Of a stretch of DNA of 64,000 nucleotides, positions 34,750 to 45,977 are shown piece by piece. Position 1 is the stretch's first letter; every line of letters starts with the position of its first letter. The notes under the pieces are model-generated. The model searched no databases. It had not been told where the DNA came from and saw only the letters and a program-made list of their open reading frames with translations. Origin of the DNA: Drosophila persimilis (lineage: Eukaryota > Arthropoda > Insecta > Diptera > Drosophilidae); assembly GCF_003286085.1 (NCBI RefSeq), contig NW_020825317.1:3720001-3784000 (forward strand), in the 5' to 3' direction. Both the position numbers and the translations under genes were made by a program.

Positions 34750-34791
34750 ATGCGCAAGACCTGGAAAAAGCCGCTGCACAAGCGTATAATA
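34750..34791 (+). CDS. Single-pass membrane microprotein, exon 1
   Basis: ATG-initiated first exon MRKTWKKPLHKRII ending in donor ATA/GTAAGG, phase 0. A weak TATA-like TTATAGATAG lies near 34712. It joins the exon at 34855 across a 63-base intron with acceptor TTCAATCCGCAG, the normal size for a small Drosophila intron. The N-terminus is strongly basic. Using the other nearby donor, A/GTAAGT at 34805, would put the second exon in a different frame. Confidence 0.65.
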
Positions 34792-34843
34792 GTAAGGCTG
34801 AACAGTAAGTCCTGGTCTCCGCTCAATCTCTGAGTCCCCCCAT

Positions 34844-35218
34844 TCAATCCGCAGTGGAGGCAGACATCATTGCTGCGTCGCCTGGAATACTACATGCAGC
34901 CGCTGGTGGATCATCTGCGGGATATTTGGGTGCGGCCGATTTCCTTCCCCACGGTGCCGAAGCTCGCACATACCTGCCGCCTCGGTTTCGTCGTTCTTCT
35001 GGCGATCCTTTTTCTGGCATTAGTCCTGCTCCTCTTCCACCTGGGATCTCCTCGGCGCTCTGTCCAAGCTGTAGCTTCCAAGTGACCAACAGCAGGTATT
35101 CGCTGTACGTGAACTTGTGCATCGTCCGGTACAGCGAGATTATAGCTTCATCTTCAGCTGAAGGACGATCCGTCGATTCCGGCCAGTTGAATCCGTTTAA
35201 TAAATGTGAAACACTCAT
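34844..35218 (-). CDS. Possible antisense small protein, 124 aa, overlapping the membrane microprotein
   Basis: Minus-strand ATG frame beginning MSVSHLLNGFNWPESTDRPS, then AEDEAIISLYRTMHKFTYSE and YLLLVTWKLQLGQ. The first 45 residues lie downstream of the plus-strand gene's stop and have good codon use. The remainder is antisense to the plus-strand coding exon and has codon use typical of a shadow frame. Donor AG/GTATGT at about 34970 and acceptor TTTTTCCAG at about 34762 are visible on this strand, so the true gene may splice out the overlap. Treat the C-terminal half as unproven. Confidence 0.4.
   Translation of the reverse strand: MSVSHLLNGFNWPESTDRPSAEDEAIISLYRTMHKFTYSEYLLLVTWKLQLGQSAEEIPGGRGAGLMPEKGSPEERRNRGGRYVRASAPWGRKSAAPKYPADDPPAAACSIPGDAAMMSASTAD
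34855..35085 (+). CDS. Single-pass membrane microprotein, exon 2 (90 aa in total)
   Basis: Reads WRQTSLLRRLEYYMQPLVDH, LRDIWVRPISFPTVPKLAH, then a clear transmembrane helix LGFVVLLAILFLALVLLLFH and a short tail with basic residues (GSPRRSVQAVASK). Codons mostly end in G or C. The basic region before the helix and the short tail after it would give a small single-pass protein; the topology is uncertain. No cleavable signal peptide. Family unknown. An AATAAA lies at about 35200. The opposite strand of this exon is also open (see 34844-35218). Confidence 0.72.
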   Translation, partial: WRQTSLLRRLEYYMQPLVDHLRDIWVRPISFPTVPKLAHTCRLGFVVLLAILFLALVLLLFHLGSPRRSVQAVASK

Positions 35219-36534
35219 ACTCTATATTCTCTTCGCCTGCTCTGCGACGCGGAATCGTCTGCTTGCAGTTTGACATTGGCATTGGGTTCTTTCGATCATC
35301 TATTCAAGGACCTTCCACTTTCACCATCTGCAGTTGTGCATATATGTACATAATATGTATCTACGTACCTACTCCAGGACTGACAGTGGGATGAAACGGC
35401 GGAATAAATCAATTTAACGAACCAATGGAAACCAACCACTGAAAACCTGTTGAGTGTTGGAAAGGTAGAGTAATGCAAACGCCCAAAAAAGACCAGAAGA
35501 CCACCAAGAAGGCATGGAAGAAGGCATGCATATACTCGAATATGTATGCGGTCATTACTCCTTGGCGTGAGAGAGCTGTGCGAAAGATATCCCAAAGCTA
35601 TTAGCAGTTGATAGCGTCTCAAGGACTCCTCCAAAGACTCGTCCACTTACACCAAGTTCTGAAACTGAAACTGGAGGAGTCCCAGACTCCAGGACATGAG
35701 AGACAAAGCAAGAGATTCGCAGCGACAGTCGAGGAATAACAATTAGTGGCAGACTTTTAGGCGCAGGAACAGTGCCGGAGAGTGGAAGGACAGACAGACA
35801 CAAAAGGCAAATGCAAAAGCTGGGTGTCGTCCCGTCTGCCGTCTCCCGTGTCCCGTGTCCCGCCGCCCGTCTCCCAAACGAAAGCCCAGAGAGAGTCCGC
35901 GCAATAATCACGGCCAAGTGCTGCATATTTATAGGCGCAATCAAGTTAATTGCAGAAATAGCAGACAGTGATAGGAACACACAAAGGAACGGCATGAATG
36001 AATGAATGAATACGAATACTGGCAGTGACTAAGGATGAGGATGAGGTGCCTTACCTGCCTTTAGCCGGCTTCCACTGGTACTACTCCGTAATTAACTTAA
36101 TTGTGGGCCGTTTGCCGATGGTTTGAAGAGTCCTCGAAACTCCTCCTTGAGGCTAAAGTAATTGCCACTCAAAAGTTCAATGCATTCTCAGATTCCATGG
36201 TTCCCTCATCCTCTGGCATTAACAATATTTTTGGCCTCGACTCCTTCAAGGCCAGTCCTCTACTGGGGTTTCCCCTCGAAAGTTTCGTGGGCTTACAAAA
36301 TTAGCACAAAACGAATTAATGAGTGTGGAAAATCTCTTAATGCTGGACAAAATCCCAAGCAGCGTAGTCAAGCACTTCCTGCCGGAGCGAAGCGCACTTT
36401 CATTTCCATTTCAATTTTTGGATTTTTGGAATTGGATTTCACAATATTTTCCTTTACCAAAAACTGCATTGCTGCTGCTGCTGCTGCTGCTGTCGCTCCT
36501 TTTACTGGGTTTTCGGGTTTGTGGCGAATTTCAA
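35219..36534. other. Stretch without a firm gene
   Basis: Minus-strand donors are visible at 36055 (GGCAG/GTAAGG, listed separately) and near 35649 (GGT/GTAAGT). The frame at minus 35555-35995 and the poly-Leu frame at plus 36319-36672 are not called. Confidence 0.45.
36055..36100 (-). other. Possible upstream non-coding exon end (donor) of the PLEKHH-like gene
   Basis: Minus-strand GGCTAAAGGCAG/GTAAGG is a good donor. Its phase would let it join the 25-base exon at 30196 (AG + G), but a stop lies close upstream in that frame, so it would be leader sequence. Extent unknown. Confidence 0.25.
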
Positions 36535-36783
36535 TTATCCTTGCGGGGGTCCGAGCAGCGCTTCGCATCTATTGCCTGCATTTCCTCTCATTTTCATCTT
36601 TCGGGACGCTTTTTTATTTATTTTGTTTGCCTTTGCCTCTGGCTTGTATTTCATTTTCAGTTTTATGCATGAGACGGCGCCTAGTTTTTCATTCTCATTT
36701 CCCAGGCCCATTTTTGCAGGACTCTCCTCCAGCTCTGGGTCCACATCGTCTTCCTCTCTGCCTTTTGAAGCTCGGGCGCCCAT
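36535..36783 (-). CDS. Possible 82-aa ORF with N-myristoylation-like start
   Basis: ATG frame beginning MGARASKGREEDDVDPELEE. Gly2 with Ser6 fits the myristoylation rule. The rest is basic (KMKYKPEAKANKINKKASRK). There is no promoter or poly(A) support, and the opposite strand is also open. Listed because a lipid-anchored start would match the other small genes here. Confidence 0.22.
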   Translation of the reverse strand: MGARASKGREEDDVDPELEESPAKMGLGNENEKLGAVSCIKLKMKYKPEAKANKINKKASRKMKMRGNAGNRCEALLGPPQG

Positions 36784-37398
36784 TCACGCTGTAAATTGTT
36801 TGCATACAATGGAGGAAAAGGAGCACCAGATGGGGGTCCGTGTCCCCAGCCCCCAGTTACAGCCCCAACCCCCCAATTTGTTCAGGACCAGCCGCAGCAG
36901 GAAGGGGACCTGCTCTCTGGGCTGTGGGTCTTAACTTTTGGCGTGGCTTATTGGTGCGGCAAGATTAAGTTTCAAATTGATGTGCGTTTTGAGTTGGCCG
37001 CCAAACGGAAACGGAAATGCCAAATGGGGAACTGTGGAAATGTGGAAATGGGGAGGGGGAAACAGAGTAGTTTCCACCAAGTAGCCAAGGTTCCAGGCCC
37101 TCATCAGTGGCCGATTCTATGCCCCGTACGCCACATTGATGGCCAAACTTTAATTTGATCATTCTTTCCCCACTCATTGCACTCCTTACACTCCCCACTG
37201 CTCTGCAGTCCCAACTCCAAAGGATACGAGTACGTGGATATATTTCGGGTGGTCTCTAGCCGATAAGCTAGGTTTTATGACCGAGCTTTTGGGGCTGCTT
37301 CACAGGGATTGGGGCATTGGGTCCGCTAATCAGGCTGGATTTTCGGGGATTGTAGAGCGTTGCTAAGGTGTGGCTGGAGTTCGGGTGGAACTGTGTCA

Positions 37399-37832
37399 AG
37401 TGTGACCATGCTACGCAGCGGAACGTGGAATACTTTAAGAGTGACCATGCTATACAGGGGAATGGGCGAAACGTAGCTCAAGGTTCAATCTTATTCGTTG
37501 CTTCAGCGGAAATGCTTTCGACTTTGAAGTCGCCCTCATCTTCGCCTCTTTGAGTTTCTTGTTCTTGCAAGTTTCTGCTATGAAATGTGGAATAGATAAG
37601 AGGCTGTAACCCTCTGTGGCTTCATTTCTTGTGGAGTTCTTCTTTCATCTCAAAGATTCTTTAAAGATGTTTCAGTCATGCTTTCAGTTTTCATTAGTTT
37701 CAGCAAGGAAAAACGGAATACATAATGCATATCGCCCTCTCTTCCCATATTTTGCAGCTCTGAATTTCTCCAGTGACGGTCAAGTGTGACCATGCCAGCC
37801 AGCGGAATGTCGAACACTTAAAGGGTCACACT
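37399..37832. promoter_or_regulatory. Four M1BP (Motif 1) sites in duplicated modules
   Basis: AGTGTGACC at 37399, a one-mismatch copy AGAGTGACC at 37438, AGTGTGACC at 37783 and the inverted GGTCACACT at 37824. The two larger copies share about 50 bases (GTCAAGTGTGACCATGC, then AGCGGAA, then ACTTAAA/ACTTTAA). M1BP sites mark TATA-less housekeeping promoters. Confidence 0.6.
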
Positions 37833-38180
37833 AAAAATGGCAGCAAAACAGCGAACTTTGCTATCTGCGCTAAATGCCCAGCAGACTTAAGTGGTGCTGC
37901 CTCTCCTCCGGTGGAGGTGGACAAGGACACCAGTGGAAGTGTGGCAGGGTGGCTGGGAGCAGGAGGCAAGAGACAGGACACACCTGACGTAGCAGCCAGG
38001 CAGGCAACAAAGCGAATGTGTTTTTGTGTGTTTTGTGTAAGGAAACGGAAAAGTTCTTGACTCCGTTTTGTTGGTGTGTCTGTCTGTGTTTGCGACGTGT
38101 GAAAGCAAGAAAAACTTGCGCATAAAATTTCCATATCAGCAATTTTATTTGCAACAATTTGGCAACACTTTTGTGCGGAC

Positions 38181-38236
38181 TGGTGGTGTGGTGGGTGGTG
38201 CGGTGGGTGGTGCGGTGGGTGGTGCGGTGGGTGCTG
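38181..38236. repeat. GGTGGGTGGTGC 12-base tandem repeat
   Basis: About four imperfect copies; it gives HRTT-type repeats in spurious minus-strand frames. Confidence 0.85.
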
Positions 38237-38984
38237 CAACTCCGGAGCTGGCGGTGACGTATCAATTTCCGCTTGATTGCATTAAAAAAGAAATACCAAG
38301 AGGGCAGGGCGCCAGCGAATGGGAGAAAGCGCGGCGAAACTTTTCCTTTTCCGTGTTTGCGTTCGTGTGGGCTCGTTTTTTTTTCTCTGCTTTCTGTTTG
38401 GCGCAAATTAAGTTTTTGGCCCTGGTTTTTGGGGGGCTGCAAATACGATTTTTGCGGCAAACGAAAATCGAAAATAAAGTTAAAAATTTTACGTTTTACT
38501 TGGGGGGTGCCCCGCTCTCTCGCTCTCGCGCTGTCTCGCTGGTGCCGCTTCTCTCCCTCTTTCCGAAGAGGCGAAAAGTTTGCAGGCTCTGGGAAACTTT
38601 GGGCGAGTGCAAAAGTTTACAATTCCTGCACACAGTTCGCTTGCCTGCGTCCAAGTTTAAAGGTTAATGATACCACAAAATAAGTTAAGGATCCTTTGGT
38701 CCTGAAGCCAGCTGCACACATGCAGCAGAAGGGAGCAGGAAGGACAGGGGTAAGGGATACGGGATACGAGAGTACAAGGAAATAATGCTTTTGATTGGAT
38801 TTGTGTAGTGAAGCGGCGGTCATGGCCACATTGGCTCTGTGTTTGCTACGTGCCCCAGTCGCAGACAAATTGCTTGTGTGGCCGGGCGACAGCGCGTGGA
38901 ACACAGTGGAAACGGAATGCAGCAGGTCGCCAGTGTGGCCCTGCCCCGCTGCGGAATTCGGTACACAGCAAATTACACAGAACT

Positions 38985-38990
38985 TTTATT
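38985..38990 (-). terminator. Poly(A) signal of the 38994 gene
   Basis: AATAAA on the minus strand, only three bases past the stop codon. Confidence 0.7.
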
Positions 38991-38993
38991 TAA

Positions 38994-39233
38994 TCAATGC
39001 TCAACATATTTAGTAGTGGGTCGTGGACGCACCATGCTGAATCGCTTGTCGTATGGATCAAAGTCCAGCTTCATTTGCGACACAAATGGCACCGCAATGG
39101 CGTCCACTAATTCCTGTGTCTGCTCCACTGCCTCCAGCGGCGGGGCCGGCGTCTGAGGGGTCACTGGTGCCTTGCCATCAGCAGTCCCGTGGCAGCCACA
39201 GCAACAGGCCACTCGTACAAATGCCGCCCACAT
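38994..39233 (-). CDS. Small orphan protein, 79 aa, cysteine-cluster N-terminus
   Basis: Frame with good codon use and AATAAA immediately after the stop. The protein begins MWAAFVRVACCCGCHGTADG; the CCCGC cluster after a hydrophobic run is a likely palmitoylation site. A Pro-rich segment follows (VTPQTPAPPLEAVEQTQE), then a conserved-looking C-terminus (LVDAIAVPFVSQMKLDFDPY, DKRFSMVRPRPTTKYVEH). TCAGTCG, an initiator match, lies at about 39303 on the minus strand with no TATA box. Family unknown. It shares the layout of the other small genes of the window. Confidence 0.82.
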   Translation of the reverse strand: MWAAFVRVACCCGCHGTADGKAPVTPQTPAPPLEAVEQTQELVDAIAVPFVSQMKLDFDPYDKRFSMVRPRPTTKYVEH

Positions 39234-42200
39234 GATGCACTCTCTCTATTTCCGATGTGGAACTGTGGCAAATCACTTTCGAGGCGCCAACACTTTAGCT
39301 CTCGACTGACTTCAGCTCCGCCTCCCCCACTCGATTGGCTTCAGTTGACAGTTGTTTTTGGTGGATCTGCATTTCCCTGAGATAAGGGGCGACTCTATCC
39401 AAGAACATACAAATATTAACTCGCATCTGTAGTCTGCTGCCACGACATCTGGGAACAGACATTCATTGCTTCCCCTGCTTATCCACCAGCAATGCTTCGT
39501 AAGGAGATTTAACGAGCTCTGATTGATATCGAAGCTCAATCTTTTTTACTCGAATTTTTGCAAGCAATTTGTATATATTCATTCCATACCTTGCCCGATA
39601 GAACTTTTAATATTGTTTCCACTCATATTCATTCGGATTTGTGTGGAAACGTGAAATTGATATGGTACCCCTACAGAGTTCCCTTCATTGGAATTATTCC
39701 CCACATCTTTGAGCTTGGGAGGCATTTGTCATCCTTTGGTTCCTTAAGATGTTCCCCACTTCGTGTCCTGGGCCTCCCTTTCACTCGCTCCACACTCAGC
39801 GCTCAATTGTTCCATTAACAAATGGCAAAGCCCGACATCTGTCGCTCCTCCTTGAGGATGTACATGTGTACATCCTTACGGTGGCTGTAACGTCTTCTCC
39901 TTTGCCTTCAAGTCCTTCTCCTTCTCCTTCTACTTGTTCTTATTCTTGTTTATTGTTAGCTTAGTGAACATTTAATTGCTGTTTGCATTTGTATTTTGGT
40001 TTTTTGTTTCTTCTTCTTTTCCTCTCAGCCACCCATCGTCTAAGCATCGCCCAACTTCCTTCTCCATGTCCTTTTTCCTTCAATCCGACTCTTCATCTAA
40101 ATGACAGAGTGGCGCCCCGACTTTGGGATACCCAGTAAATAGTAGTGGGCTCTTAAAAAGGAATGGTGGGTAGATAATATCAGTACTTATCAGCACGTAA
40201 TATTCCCAGCAAAAACCAAAACTTCTCATTAATCTTGATCCTTTAAGTATCTTTTGAAATTGGGGCCTGCTTCAACAAATATTTATCCGATCACGATGAT
40301 TTTGGGAAGACAGGTAGATCATACATATATTTATTTATGGGTCCGCCAAGTGGGAGAACTTCAGAAATTTATAAATTACAGATGCCACAACATATTTTCG
40401 GATACCATGAGATTCCTGCTGATCCCATCTTAAAGGCTTTCCCCTGGCTGCACATGCACACTCACTCGCCCAGGATACCCTCTCTTGACACTCCACGAGC
40501 ACAAGGGGTATCAAAAGTGTGGGGCGGTGGGGTTTGATGGGAGGAAAGCGCCAAATTTACATTTTAATTTCCTTTAATTAAAAAAAACAGACAGCCAACG
40601 ACACAAAAAATATCAAAAATAAAATACATTAAAATGTTTTTGCTCCCTTCATTTCATTTCTTACTTCTTGGGTCCCTTTCTTATTTTCGTTACTTTTCTT
40701 ATCTAAACGGAAGGAAGGCGAATCTGATGGGAAGCGATGACAGCTGTCAATATAAACAATTTGAAAGGATTTCCACTTTAGGGACTCCAAAGGAGTCGCC
40801 AGAAAAAAAAACAGAATACCTAAGGTACGGAAAAATGGTGGCATAAAAGGGAATCCGCCAGGTGAAAAGTACGTGCAGCCGTCCCTGAAAATGTACGCGG
40901 AAAATATTTAAGGGAAATGGAATGGGATCCTGGAGGGGGATGGGGATGGGGATGTGGATGGGTGACCTCCGCAAGTGGTGGAAAATGTAATTATTATACG
41001 CTCATCAAAAAAAGAGGAAGCAAAACTCAGGGAATGCACCTTAATCACAAGAAGGATAAGAAGGTCCCCCTAGAGGTACTGTGGATGTAAGGATATGCCT
41101 TGTGGTGACCCCGATTCAGCATAACCTTTCAGAGCACTCCCTCGAATAGAAGAATAGAACACAAGCAGGTCTGTAACTTGTTCCTTAAGTATTCTAATTT
41201 CTAATTTAAGAACTTGGTCGTGTTTCCGTGTTTGAGGCAATCTTTGGCCAATTAAAATACAAATTACTTTGCCGAATGCTCGACAAACCTTCAGGAAAGG
41301 GAAGGAAGATTGCTCCTTCGGTGAGCTACTCAAATTGCTGGAAAATGCATATCCGATAAGCACAAAAACAAACAAATTGATGAGGCACTCGAGACACTGG
41401 ACACACTGCTCATGCTCTTGCTCGTGCCCCATCTCTGCTCTTGCCGGGAAAGAATGGGAATGAATGGGATGGGAAAGAATGGTCGAGAGCATAATTTTGT
41501 TTTTTGGGATCTCAATTTCCCTGCTCTCTGCTCCTGCAGGCCATGGCTGAGAAAGAGACACTGAGGACACAGCTGGGCAGGGATGATGTCAGGGAGAGCA
41601 GAAGCAACAGCCACGAATCAATTTCTGACATATGGCCTGTCAATGAGCTTTGATGTGTGGCACAGGCAAAGATAAAAGGATATACCCGATATGCGAGGCA
41701 CAGGGCCATTCAACAGAGTGCTGCACGGCGAGGAGGCGCACGGCTCCGACAGTGGAGCTGCAACATTGCAGCTAAGCAAACATGACACCAGTGGGCCACC
41801 ACACAGAGACGCCCCCGGACGCCCACACTCCGCATGAGAGATAGTGCCAGGGAATGGAGAACGGAGAACGGAGAATTGAGAATGGAAACCAAATCATACT
41901 GAAGCTGAAGGCTAAAGGCGATTCCCCCTTATACTCGAGAGGGAGAGGACGCTGCAGGACAGCTTCATTAAGGGGGCCTTGCGTCTATGTGTGTGTGTGT
42001 TGTTATGTTTGCGTGTGTGGGTGTGTTTGTAAGCTTTTTAAATTTTCTTTTGCAATTTTCCATTTCACTTTGTATCTTGGGCCAGCGCGTTGATGGGGAT
42101 TCCTGCGGAGCACATCCCCGCCTCTCTCACTCCCGGCAGCATAGTGTATTTATCCTCCATTCCTCAACAGACCCGCGCACACACTTGGACACCCAGGCCC

Positions 42201-43967
42201 TCGGACAACACTACACACTGCACAGTGAAGAACAGGACTCTCGTTTCGGTAGCTACTCGAAAGATTCCATGGGATTCGCATCCCATCATTATGTGTCGTG
42301 GAACTTGAAACTCTTCCAGCAGCAGACTGCTCCCTGCCATTCCATGCAGGAAGTCTTTTGCTTTAAAATGCAACAAAATACGCAAATTGGGAGTGCCAGT
42401 ACCAGGAAAAGCTGATCCAATGAGCGCACATGTTACTCGATTCTGTCCCGATTCTAATTCCTAAATTGATGGAATCTTTATTGAAAGTAATTACTAAACC
42501 GATTAAAATCAGCAAAAGCTCAGTTTTTGCAGTATTTCTTGTACCGTTACTATTTCTATAAGAAAGAGGGTTCATGGAAAAAACTCCTAGACACAGCCCC
42601 CTTTACATATTTAGCTATCATTAAAAAATTCCAGAGAAAGGGACTCAAGAAGGACGCTTATTGCTAGAAAGCCAGGTGCTCCAGCCAGGTTTCGCTTATT
42701 TTGGCTTTAATAACGATCCGATCGGCGAGTGTTTCTGCAATCTATTAGGTGGGATCGTTCTTTGTGACTCATTTAATTTCTTTATCCAGCGTAGCTTCGG
42801 AACAAACATCCCTGAAGGTTCCTTTAAACAAAACTATTCTGCTTTTCGTTTTTGGCCCATAAACCTACCAGGACTGAGTGGGAGTCATAGGAGTCGTAGC
42901 TGCTCTGCTTTCACTCTAGATTTTTCTCGCAGTGTACAGCTTCTGTGGGGGAAACATTTTGCGCAAATTGAAGTATTTACCTTTTTGGTCAAGGCAATGC
43001 AAACTATCCATGTGCCCCACTCCTGGCTGCTGGCGTTCCGGGCGCTCTTGGCCTGCGTCTCCCAACTCCCAACTCCCATCTCCCATTTCCCAGCTCCATT
43101 TCGCAGCTCCATTTCCCATCTCCAATTTCCCACAGCCTCCCCGATGCACCCCCTACTCCATTTCAGCTTCATTTGCTTTATGTAAATTTCTACCTCTCTC
43201 TCGCCGACTCGAGGCCCTCTCTTTGCACCTCAGTAAGCTTTCAGTGTTATTTCCCAGTGCTTTTCCTGACTTGCAGTTGTCTGCTGCTGCTGCCGCTACT
43301 CCTCGCTCTTCTGCCACACCTGTCATCCACTTGCCACCCGGTTGCAGCCATTTGTCTCCCACAACCACACCCACACCCAAACCCACACCCACTCCAGCCC
43401 GTCCTAGGTTGTCCGTCTGACCGGCTCTCCGTGCGTCCGTTAGCTCAAACAAAACGTTGCGTAAGCGTTTGCCAAAGTTAAACCCGAGAACGCGCCCGAA
43501 ACCCACTGGGGGGCATGCCACTAACTGACTATCGCTTACTGCCGCTGTCTGTGGCGCCCACGCCGTGGCGCCTGGCGACGAGGCTGTGGCGCGGCACATG
43601 TCTGCACGTCCTTTTTTTCGTTTCGTTTTTTATTTTCTTTTTTTTTTGGCTAGAAATTGCAATGCGCTGAAGCATTTTTCTGGGTCTGGATCTGGATCTG
43701 GATCTGCACTCCAGGCCGCTGCTCCCCAGCCTCATCACCGTCGCAGACATCCCAGCCATCCCATCCCATCCCATCCCAGCCCAGCCATCAGGCATTGGCC
43801 CCTGTGCCATCAGCAGCCATTTGTTTCTTGAATCGCGGCGTGTTAGGTTTCATTTTCAATTTTCATGGCATTTGCTTTTGTTTTGTTTTTTTCTGTTTGG
43901 AATGGAATGAGAAATGGGTGGAGGGCACAAGATAAAGGCAAAAAGGTGTAGGAGGTGGCGGCTGCCT
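39234..43967. other. Stretch without a firm gene
   Basis: Several open frames occur on both strands (minus 41070-41570, plus 42661-43185, minus 42363-42575), without promoter and poly(A) support. Minus-strand TCAGTTAG near 43531, followed by leader-like sequence, could be a TATA-less start site. Confidence 0.45.
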
Positions 43968-44204
43968 TTAATCAGGCAACCGAATCGATTTGAAAACCTG
44001 GACTGATATCAATGCCACGGAGAAGTAAGACTGGAACGAGGCGCCCCCTCCCAGAAGCAGTAACAGTGTGACCATGCCCACGTGTGGAATTGAAACATTG
44101 GAAAGGTAGGAATAAGTTTGTGTTCTTTCGTCTCCTTCCTTCTCGAATGAACTCGATGAGAAGCTATTGGAATTACTCGAATTTCGTTCCTGTGGAAGAT
44201 CCAT
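43968..44204 (-). CDS. Possible 78-aa ORF with Ser/Asn-rich N-terminus and membrane helix
   Basis: ATG frame MDLPQERNSSNSNSFSSSSF, a charged part (EKEGDERTQTY), then a hydrophobic stretch MVTLLLLLGGGASFQSYFSV and a short basic tail. It has only average codon use, and an M1BP motif falls inside it. No TATA box at the right distance. It may be chance. Confidence 0.25.
   Translation of the reverse strand: MDLPQERNSSNSNSFSSSSFEKEGDERTQTYSYLSNVSIPHVGMVTLLLLLGGGASFQSYFSVALISVQVFKSIRLPD
44065..44073 (-). promoter_or_regulatory. Single M1BP motif
   Basis: AGTGTGACC followed by ATGCCCACGTGTGGAATTG, resembling the 37.4-37.8 kb modules. Confidence 0.45.
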
Positions 44205-44969
44205 TAAAAAGAAGTGCTTGAAATCATTTATGGACAGATCACTGCAGGAAACAGCGGGAACGGAACGATTCCATCACTTCAGTTTCCTGGCAGGGGAATG
44301 CTGCGGAATTGAAACGGTTCAGAGCGGCCAAATCTTAATGCAAGATTCGATTTGCCATTTGCCACATGTCCATAAACAGAACAACATTCCAACAATTACC
44401 AAAGTCCGAAAGAACTTTTTTATTAAGTCATTTCATCGTTAGCCAAAATGTACCCAAAAAGAGCCAAAAGAAAGAAAGCGAAGACAGAGTAAGAGCAAGA
44501 GAAAGAGTAAGAGTAAGAGCGAGAGAGAGACAGTAAAAGCGGCTGAAAATATAATCATAATAAAAGTGAAATTAAATAAAATGAAAAGTCATGAAAAACA
44601 TTTGCACTTGTTCAAAAAGTAAGCAACACACAACAGCCAGCAATCGTTTGGGGAATGGAAATCGGAGTGGGAAGTGCCTCCGAGTGCGAGTGTGTCCATT
44701 AGCCTGGGGGCATCCAGAGAGAGATAGCGAGGGAAAGAGACGGAGCCAAAGAGGGAGAGATGCAGAAATGTGCCATTAAATATTTACTTCTCAGGCTCAT
44801 TTCTTTTACTTAGGCAAAGGCTCGCCGAGAGTTTCGCTTCGAGCGCATTCCATTAGCTCTTCTCTACGTTTTCTCTGGATGGAGGGAGACTCTCTCTCTC
44901 CCTCTCTCTCTCTCTATCCGAAAGGAGGTGGAAGGAGCACAAGGCTCGAGCCAAAAACCCAGATAAACA

Positions 44970-45150
44970 TAACCGTTTCGTTTTATGGGCAACAATCATT
45001 GCTTTTGATTGCCGTCCTGATGGCTTCAGCGCCCACCTACAGCTCCAGCTACAGCTACACCTACCACTAGGCTACTGCGGCCACAGGACCTGCTGCTGCC
45101 TTGGCAGCACCTTCTACTTCTTATCCCTTGGAAAAAGGTGTAAAATGCCG
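44970..45150 (+). pseudogene. Possible relic of a secreted Tyr/Ser/Ala-rich peptide gene
   Basis: Plus-strand frame SLLLIAVLMASAPTYSSSYS-YTYH, a stop, then in the same frame ATAATGPAAALAAPSTSYP. This looks like a signal peptide plus the low-complexity body of an eggshell- or cuticle-type protein with a premature stop and no in-frame ATG ahead of the signal peptide. Weak; it could be chance. Confidence 0.2.
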
Positions 45151-45977
45151 CATTGCTTAAATTTTTTATGGCTCACGCCTGCTGTGAGCAAGTCTGCCTC
45201 TTTGGTTATTGTGTCGTTCTCATGATTGAAACTCATTTGACTGGTCCAGAGGCATCATGGCTCTGATGCCCTCCTCTCCCCTCCAGGACTCTCCTTGGCC
45301 CAGTGCCACATGGCTGTCAAATTGATTGGGGAGGAGGCTGCCCCCAAAAAATGCTGGCGGGAGTCGAGCAAGTGCCCTGCCGATTGGGGGATTTTAACAG
45401 TGATGAGCGGCTCATTAGTTTTGCTTGCGGTTTCTGGCTGATTCGAGATTTTCGCCACCTTTGGGGGGAAGGTAAGAGGTAGAGCCCTGCCCCTATCCGC
45501 ATCTTCTTCGCTGAAGAAGATCATCCTTCTCGGATGAAGTGTATGCTCCGTGGAAATGCTCGGAAGCGATTATCCGGAGAGAAACAGAGAAATTTTATGC
45601 GATTGATGAGGGAACTATCAAGTGACAGCTCTCCTGAGGGGCAGCTTCCCCTCGAACTGAAAAGGAACCAAGAGAAACCCAGGGAAAGTGCTGGAGGATG
45701 AGAAGGAGAAGCAGCACCAGCACCGCGAGGGAGTTGTATCAACTTTAATGAAATTTCCTGCATCTTAAGGTGAAACTTCCGAGCGCGAATGGCGAGCGAA
45801 TGGCGACTGGCGACTGGCGGACCAGCGAAAGGAAAAGCCAAAGAGAAAAAGCGGAAAAGTCCCTGGACTTAAGGAGTGGGAGCGACAGGATGCTGCGTGG
45901 GCTTCCTTTTTAATTTCCGTTTTTATGCGTTTGGTCCCCAAAGGCGTCCAGGGATCGCGTCTCCACGATACCCCCTA

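Larger units (their letters stand above)
36784..38980. other. Stretch with M1BP motifs and a GGTGGGTGGTGC repeat, no called gene
   Basis: Contains the M1BP motif group (37399-37832) and a 12-base tandem repeat at 38181-38236. The minus-strand sequence 37.8-38.5 kb looks like a promoter/leader (AAA-rich, GTTGCCAAATTGTTGC) but carries no called frame. Confidence 0.5.

Noticed and set aside
34805..35273. Second plus-strand frame through the membrane-protein exon (MEADIIAASPG...)
   Set aside because: It needs the donor at 34805 and gives a low-complexity protein; the 34791 donor gives a coherent basic N-terminus plus membrane helix with better codon use.
42661..43185. 174-codon plus-strand frame
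   Set aside because: There is no ATG in its first 100 codons, no splice acceptor at its start and no codon bias; one or two frames of this length are expected by chance.
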